A program made the position numbers and the translations under genes. From Acidobacteriota bacterium (GTDB taxonomy: Bacteria > Acidobacteriota > Vicinamibacteria > Vicinamibacterales > UBA2999), in NCBI GenBank assembly GCA_013813075.1, contig JACCSI010000066.1, positions 1 through 10,409 on the forward strand: a stretch of 10,409 nt of DNA, written 5' to 3'. Positions 6,292-10,409 of the stretch are shown here, piece after piece (the first letter of the stretch is position 1; each line of letters opens with the position of its first letter). The notes below the pieces were generated by a model, which saw only the letters and a program-made list of their open reading frames with translations, was not told the DNA's origin and did no database searches.

Positions 6292-7431
6292 TCACCGGTG
6301 CGCCAGCTGGTACGCCTCTTCATAGAGCGGCACGATGCGGTCAGTGCAGTACAAGGTCCGTACCATCTCTGCCGCAGCGGCGCCCATCGCCCGTCGCCGG
6401 TCGGGATTTCGAATCAGCGCAATCGCATTGTCGGCCATCTCCTCCGTCGCGTCGGGGGCGCTCGTGAACCCCGTGACGCCCTGATGCACAATTTCCGGCA
6501 GGCCACCGACATTCGACGCAATCACCGGCACCTCGCATGCCATGGCTTCGAGGGCGGCCAGGCCAAAGCTCTCCTGTGCCGAGGGCAGGAGAAACAGGTC
6601 GCCCACCGACAGCCACCGGACCGGGTCGTGCTCCTCGCCCACAAAAACGACGTCGGCGGTCAAGCCATAGTCGTCCACTTGCCGTGCGACGTCTGGCCGC
6701 ACCGGCCCGTCGCCGATCAGCACCAGGCGGGCGCGGACCCGCCGCCGCAGGGCTCGAAACACGTCGAGGACGAGATCGACACGCTTCACAGGACGGAAGT
6801 TGGACATGTGGATGAGCAGCGCGTCGCAGCTCCCCGTGGGACACAGCTCCTCACGAAGCGCGGGATCGACCCGCCGGCGATAGGCGGTGCAGTCGAGAAA
6901 GTTGGGGATGACCTGAATCGCACGACGGATGCCGAGGGCAGCGACGGTATCGGCTTTCAAGCTGTGCGAGACGGCCGTCACGCCATGCGATCGCTCGATG
7001 GAGAAGGCGACCGCCCGCGCATACGAGGCATCACTTCCCACCAACGTAATGTCGGTGCCGTGCAGCGTCGTCACCGTCCGCGTCGACTGCGCCCCGCCAC
7101 GCGACGCATGAAGCATCTGGTCCGCGAGATACGCAGCAGTCGCATGCGGGACTGCGTAATGTGCATGAACGATATCGAGCTGCTGCTCGTCGGCGACGCG
7201 TGCGATGGTATTGGCGAGCGCGAGCAAGTACTGTGGCTCGCGAAACAGCGGATAGGACGGCACCGTGACGCGGTGAAACGTGAGCCGTGCAACCCCGTCC
7301 TGCCAGCGAAACGGCGGCTCGCTGCTGATCAGATGCACCTCGTGGCCGCGGTCAGCCAACGCGCGCGCGAGTTCCGTGGCCACCACCCCGCTCCCGCCGA
7401 GCGAGGCGTAACACACCATTCCGATTCTCAT
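6292..7431 (-). CDS. bshA: N-acetyl-alpha-D-glucosaminyl L-malate synthase (bacillithiol step 1)
   Basis: The protein has 379 aa, the normal BshA length. It is a GT4-family glycosyltransferase that joins GlcNAc from UDP-GlcNAc to L-malate, the first step of bacillithiol synthesis in the cytoplasm. The N-terminus [20 protein letters not shown] is characteristic of BshA. Other motifs are HAHYAVPHA (89-97), [12 protein letters not shown] (121-132), SNFRPVKR (210-217), the EX7E donor motif ESFGLAALE (287-295), and [16 protein letters not shown] (300-315). The frame is open 46 codons further upstream, but only the ATG at 7431 gives the family N-terminus; no Shine-Dalgarno site precedes it. bshB1 lies upstream on the same strand with a 159-bp gap. 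That pairing makes the BshA call much firmer than for an isolated GT4 enzyme. Confidence 0.93.
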   Translation of the reverse strand: MRIGMVCYASLGGSGVVATELARALADRGHEVHLISSEPPFRWQDGVARLTFHRVTVPSYPLFREPQYLLALANTIARVADEQQLDIVHAHYAVPHATAAYLADQMLHASRGGAQSTRTVTTLHGTDITLVGSDASYARAVAFSIERSHGVTAVSHSLKADTVAALGIRRAIQVIPNFLDCTAYRRRVDPALREELCPTGSCDALLIHMSNFRPVKRVDLVLDVFRALRRRVRARLVLIGDGPVRPDVARQVDDYGLTADVVFVGEEHDPVRWLSVGDLFLLPSAQESFGLAALEAMACEVPVIASNVGGLPEIVHQGVTGFTSAPDATEEMADNAIALIRNPDRRRAMGAAAAEMVRTLYCTDRIVPLYEEAYQLAHR

Positions 7432-7518
7432 GCCGTGTGTAGAAACAAATCTATTGGCGCACGCTTCTCGCCCGGAACGCTGGGTCGCGTCGCCCGCGAT
7501 GCCGCCTGCTGGTTCCGG

Positions 7519-7545
7519 CGCGCGGGCGCAAGAAACGCGCGCGCG
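7519..7545 (-). other. GC hairpin in the bshB1-bshA gap
   Basis: CGCGCG-G-GCG pairs with CGC-G-CGCGCG around a seven-base loop (TTTCTTG on the minus strand): nine GC pairs and one G-G mismatch on the plus strand. It lies in the unusually long 159-bp gap (7432-7590) between the two bsh genes. No T tract follows on the minus strand, so it is not a normal terminator; pausing or protection of the bshB1 message are possible. The remainder of the gap contains nothing I recognise. Confidence 0.4.
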
Positions 7546-7590
7546 CGAGCTGCGCTGCCGCGATGGCACCGGATAACTCTATCGCGCCGA

Positions 7591-8286
7591 TCACTTAAAC
7601 AGGCCCGACCGTTGAATGGGCTCACGCACGACGATGCCCTCAGCGAATGCCACGCCGGCCAGGGCGCCAAATTGCGCGTCCCGACTTTCGATGAGCTGAC
7701 GAAACGTGGCAGCGTTGAGCCGGGTGGCCGTCATCGAACCGGCAGCCGGTGCGAATTGACTCTGGTAACACTCGAGTGCTGCGCGCTTCTTGTCGTAATG
7801 CGCCGAGACATCGACGACAAAGGAAGGCGTCGCGCTGTCGTTGATGAAGTAGCAGCACACCCAGTCAGGCTTCCACGCGTCATTGTCAGTCTGGTATCGA
7901 CGCAGGCCAGATTTGAAGATCGCTTCCCGGAGCACGCAACTGGCGTCAACATGGTCAGGATGGCGGTCGTCCCAATACGGAATCGCAATAGTTCGCGCAC
8001 GCGATCGGCGGATGAGATCCACGGCGCCGCGGATGTGTGCCGGGGTGGGCTCGATGCCGCCGTCGGGCCATTCGAGATTCGTCCGCCACGCCGCGCCGAG
8101 GAGCCGCGCGGCCTGGGCAGCCTCCCGCTCCCGACTCTCCGGGGTGCCGTTGCTGGAAAGCTCGGCACGCGTGAGATCGCACAAGCCGACCCGTGCGCCT
8201 TCGGCCGCGTGGCGCGCAACGGTACCGCCGAGGCCGATCTCGATGTCATCGGCGTGCGGGCCGAACACGAGCAAATCAACGGTCAC
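7591..8286 (-). CDS. bshB1: Bacillithiol biosynthesis deacetylase BshB1
   Basis: The protein has 231 aa, as expected for BshB1. It is a zinc-dependent deacetylase of the PIG-L/LmbE family that removes the acetyl group from GlcNAc-malate, giving GlcN-malate for later cysteine addition by BshC. The start TVDLLVFGPHADDIEIGLGG holds the zinc and catalytic residues His11, Asp13 and Asp14. The second zinc motif is DDRHPDHVD, with His112 as the expected ligand. TRAELSSNGTPESREREA (39-56) is also typical of BshB1. The start is GTG at 8286, chosen because it gives the exact family N-terminus and has GAGG (8294-8297) seven bases upstream; a GTG at 8367 would add 27 unrelated residues. The gene precedes bshA in the same direction, and this pairing supports the assignment over other LmbE-like deacetylases. 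Confidence 0.93.
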   Translation of the reverse strand: MTVDLLVFGPHADDIEIGLGGTVARHAAEGARVGLCDLTRAELSSNGTPESREREAAQAARLLGAAWRTNLEWPDGGIEPTPAHIRGAVDLIRRSRARTIAIPYWDDRHPDHVDASCVLREAIFKSGLRRYQTDNDAWKPDWVCCYFINDSATPSFVVDVSAHYDKKRAALECYQSQFAPAAGSMTATRLNAATFRQLIESRDAQFGALAGVAFAEGIVVREPIQRSGLFK

Positions 8287-8385
8287 CAGTGAACCTCGCA
8301 GTCGACCTGCAGGAACGCGGCGTCGCGGTGGGCCTCGCTGGACACTGCTTGCGACTGCCACGCCCACGCTTCGCAGACGGGGCTA

Positions 8386-8538
8386 GCATCTCAACCTTCG
8401 TTGTCTCCACGCCCCGTTTGACGTCAGCGCGCGTCAGTCCGGACCACCAGAAATCCGTCAGTGTCGCCGGGCCGTGGCGTGCAAAATACGGCGCGTCAGT
8501 TCCGCCTCCTCGCCCGACAACGGGACTGCACTCAGGTG
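8386..8538 (-). pseudogene. Frameshifted relic of an AlkZ/YcaQ-like winged-helix DNA glycosylase
   Basis: Directly after the stop of the VOC gene, the minus strand encodes LSGEEAELTRR in one frame (to about 8489), then in the next frame YFARHGPATLTDFWWSGLT and RADVKRGVE (about 8488-8405). Joined, this reads like the middle of the winged-helix DNA-binding family related to DNA glycosylases AlkZ/YcaQ (Pfam PF06224), where a RRYFxxHGPATxxDFxWWSGL motif is typical. A single-base deletion near 8488 would explain the frame change. The family is about 350-400 aa, but only about 50 residues remain, with no room for the rest between the VOC gene and bshB1. It is therefore a gene relic even if the frameshift were a sequencing error. 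The family call is from memory of the motif. Confidence 0.6.
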
Positions 8539-9054
8539 TCACTGTCCGTAGTACTGCCTGTACATGCCGCGGCGAAACACCCACCCGCCGAGAGAGCCGA
8601 GCCAGCCGAGCACGTGGTACATGTAGCCCAGATCCATGAGCTCAATGAGATTACCGTCGAAGTCCTTGACGAAAAAAAACGAGTGCCCGCGTGGCGAGCG
8701 TTCAGGTTTCGTGATGCACTCGACGCCCTTGTTCTGGAGGAAGTCGTACCACTTCTGGAGGTTGCGCACGTTGAACGAGAAGTGTGTCTGCCCGACGCGG
8801 TTCCACGGAATGTTCACCGCCGGCAGCTGCGGCTCGAAGTGGAAGATCTCCAGCACGGCACCACCGGGCACCCGAATCCAGCCGATCTTGCAGGACGGCA
8901 TCGGCGCATCGACGCCGAAGAAGGCCCGCACTCGGTCGGGCGGGGTATCGGCGACGCCCACCAGGGGGCAGCCGAAGATTTCCCAGTAGAAGCGTACGAA
9001 CCTGTTGAAGTCGGAAACAGTGATTCCGACGTGGCTAAACGACCGAACGTTCAT
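8539..9054 (-). CDS. VOC-superfamily (glyoxalase/dioxygenase fold) metalloprotein
   Basis: The protein has 171 aa and two VOC half-domains. The first starts SHVGITVSDFNRFVRFYWEIFG (split here as SHVGITV, 7-13, and RFVRFYWEIFG, 18-28); the second starts THFSFNV (90-96) and ends DGNLIELMDLG (133-143). The four usual metal ligands are all present: His8, Glu69 (LEIFHF), His91 and Glu138. It should therefore bind a divalent metal and act on a small molecule, as glyoxalase I, methylmalonyl-CoA epimerase, dioxygenases or fosfomycin thiol transferases do. Which reaction cannot be told. After the fold comes an extra aromatic tail (142-171; YMYHVLGWLGSLGGWVF region) that could be a surface or membrane contact. 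The ATG at 9054 lies inside the last 20 bases of the GMC gene, so the two are probably translationally coupled. It is followed by the glycosylase relic. Confidence 0.9.
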   Translation of the reverse strand: MNVRSFSHVGITVSDFNRFVRFYWEIFGCPLVGVADTPPDRVRAFFGVDAPMPSCKIGWIRVPGGAVLEIFHFEPQLPAVNIPWNRVGQTHFSFNVRNLQKWYDFLQNKGVECITKPERSPRGHSFFFVKDFDGNLIELMDLGYMYHVLGWLGSLGGWVFRRGMYRQYYGQ

Positions 9055-10409
9055 CTCTTCGTCCCTGTTGACTCGATGTGCCGCGTGGCTGCTTGATGTG
9101 TTCAGCCACGCGGAGCGCCTGCGCGATGATCGTCAGGCCCGGGTTCACTGCGGCCGACGATGGGAAGAACGATGCATCCACGACGAACATGTTCTCGACG
9201 TCATGTGCCCGACAAAATGGATCGAGCACCGACGTCCGCGGGTCGTGACCAAACACCAGTGTCCCGCATTGATGCGTCGTGTTGCGTGTCTTGTGCGAGT
9301 GTTTCATCACCTTCCAGAACCCAAGACGATGCAGCATGCGCATCGTCTCTTTTACCAGCAACTGGTGGGGCCCGAGGTTGTTGGGCTGATAATGCACGCG
9401 CAGCCGCCCGCTCGAGTCGATGGCGACGTGATTGTCCTCGCGAGGCAGGTCTTCAGACATCACCAGCCAGTCGACTCCGCGAGCCACCCACCACTCGTAT
9501 GGCTTCAGCGGAATCCACGGCACCACGGTTTGCGCCATCACCGCATGCGTGCGGCCCTGCGACTGTATTTGTCCGAGCGGGTATTTGGTGTGGCGCCCGC
9601 GCAGGTAGAAGTCGTTGATCGCCACGGTCTTCTGGAAGACGGTGTCGTTGATTCTCGTCGGATGGAAGCCCTGCATCATGGTGGCGAGGTGCGCCATGTA
9701 GCGCTTGCCGACCAGGCCCGAGGAGTTGGCCAAGCCCCTCGGATGCTTGCCGCCGGCCGACTGCAGCAACAACGCGGCCGAGTTCACGGCCCCGCACGCC
9801 ACCACCACCGTCGATGCATTGACCCGCACCGTGCCATCGGGCCGTTGGACTTCAACCGATTCGATTCTGCGGCCCGACGGGTCGGTCAGCAGCCTGCGCG
9901 CGTGGGCGTGCGTCCAGAGTTCGACGTTCGCGTGCTCCAGCGCTGGCTTGATGCCACAGACCTCGGCATCGCTCTTGGCGTGAATGCGGCACGGGAACGA
10001 GTTGCACGTGTTGCACAACTGACAGCCCCCTTCTTCACCCGGCCTGATCAACCCGAGTGGCAACGGAGATGGATGCAGGCCCTGGCGGCGCAGGCCCTCG
10101 ACCAGTTCCGCCATCCCCCGTGCATGGGCAATCGCCTCGTGGGGAAAAGGCCCGCGTTTCGGCTCCGTCGGATCGATGCCGTGCTGCCCATGAACGTGAT
10201 ACAGCCGCTCGGCGTGATCGTAATACGGCGCCAGCGTGTCGTAGTCGATCGGCCATGCCGGTGAGATGCCGTCGGCATGTTCCATCTCGTGAAAGTCTTC
10301 GCGGCGCAGGCGATAGAGGACGCTGCCCCAGAACTTGGTGTTGCCGCCCACGCCGTAGTGGGTGTACGGCTGGAAATCCTGCCCCGTGGCGTCGAGCCAG
10401 CGGTCGGCG
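9035..10409 (-). CDS. GMC-family FAD-dependent oxidoreductase, N-terminus outside window
   Basis: The frame is open to the right edge; 457 C-terminal residues are visible. The N-terminal Rossmann GxGxxG region that binds FAD is missing because the window ends. The first visible part, THYGVGGNTKFWGSVLYR, is the FAD-contacting GMC_oxred_N motif. At about 9989-10024 lies a cysteine cluster, CQLCNTCNSFPC, followed by HAKSDAEVC. The C-terminal domain carries THQCGTLVFG, then FVVDASFFPSSAAVNPGLT; the His and the Asn 43 residues later are the expected catalytic pair of GMC enzymes. These enzymes oxidise alcohols or sugars, passing electrons to oxygen or an acceptor. The substrate is unknown; related enzymes act on sugars, polyols or sterols. 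The stop overlaps the VOC start by 20 nt, and the gene lies first in the visible minus-strand series. Confidence 0.92.
   Translation of the reverse strand, partial: ADRWLDATGQDFQPYTHYGVGGNTKFWGSVLYRLRREDFHEMEHADGISPAWPIDYDTLAPYYDHAERLYHVHGQHGIDPTEPKRGPFPHEAIAHARGMAELVEGLRRQGLHPSPLPLGLIRPGEEGGCQLCNTCNSFPCRIHAKSDAEVCGIKPALEHANVELWTHAHARRLLTDPSGRRIESVEVQRPDGTVRVNASTVVVACGAVNSAALLLQSAGGKHPRGLANSSGLVGKRYMAHLATMMQGFHPTRINDTVFQKTVAINDFYLRGRHTKYPLGQIQSQGRTHAVMAQTVVPWIPLKPYEWWVARGVDWLVMSEDLPREDNHVAIDSSGRLRVHYQPNNLGPHQLLVKETMRMLHRLGFWKVMKHSHKTRNTTHQCGTLVFGHDPRTSVLDPFCRAHDVENMFVVDASFFPSSAAVNPGLTIIAQALRVAEHIKQPRGTSSQQGRRDERSVV

Noticed and set aside
7519..7545. GC hairpin between bshB1 and bshA as a riboswitch or intrinsic terminator
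   Set aside because: Alternating CG repeats make such a stem easy by chance, there is no T tract, and no known riboswitch consensus is visible; it is kept only as a structural note.
5575..8292. A 905-codon plus-strand open frame antisense to the small exported protein, bshA and bshB1
   Set aside because: It is the mirror of three well-supported genes and its product is His/Arg-rich without any recognisable domain. Very GC-rich genes leave such open antisense frames by chance.
8276..8584. A 102-codon minus-strand ORF as an intact gene between the VOC gene and bshB1
   Set aside because: Its first 30 codons overlap the VOC gene and have no ribosome site; only its middle resembles the glycosylase family, so a relic fits better.
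9005..10264. A 419-codon plus-strand open frame antisense to the GMC gene
   Set aside because: The GMC frame carries catalytic and FAD motifs; the antisense frame is arginine/histidine-rich and shows no domain.

Overview
This window is a high-GC, densely coded bacterial chromosome segment. A Bacillus-type glutamine synthetase, a bshB1-bshA bacillithiol pair, several small secreted proteins with Sec or lipoprotein signals and very GC-rich codon use together suggest Acidobacteriota, perhaps Vicinamibacteria. That assignment is inference from gene content; there is no rRNA or other taxonomic marker here. I see no transposase, integrase, CRISPR array, tRNA or rRNA.

Layout from left to right. The window opens inside a plus-strand membrane protein with a C-terminal GAF domain (to 1078). 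It converges on a minus-strand exported protein with two PDZ domains joined by a charged heptad-repeat linker (1143-2078). A 126-bp divergent intergenic region separates that gene from glnA (GTG start at 2205), a GSI-alpha glutamine synthetase. A 343-bp stretch without a recognisable gene but with two stem-loops (3561-3903) leads to a small OB-fold-like lipoprotein gene (3904-4248), which ends at a textbook intrinsic terminator (4307-4338). Next is an exported phosphodiester glycosidase (NAGPA-type) protein (4400-5530).

From about 5650 to the right edge every gene is on the minus strand. In transcription order they are: a GMC-family flavin oxidoreductase cut by the right edge; a VOC-fold protein overlapping it by 20 nt; a frameshifted relic of an AlkZ/YcaQ-type winged-helix glycosylase; bshB1 and bshA, the second and first enzymes of bacillithiol synthesis; a small exported protein of a conserved uncharacterised family; and the N-terminal stub of a spermidine-synthase-like membrane protein. 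The bsh unit is therefore bracketed by two eroded genes, which suggests deletion at both edges.

How the genes work together: bshA makes GlcNAc-malate and bshB1 deacetylates it, so this locus covers two of the three bacillithiol steps; bshC is not in the window. GMC and VOC are probably translationally coupled. The remaining genes look like independent housekeeping or envelope functions. I did not find a clearly undescribed multi-gene system. The best leads are the two relics, the protease-less PDZ protein, the near-leaderless starts of glnA and the glycosidase gene, the structured region after glnA, and the bsh locus.
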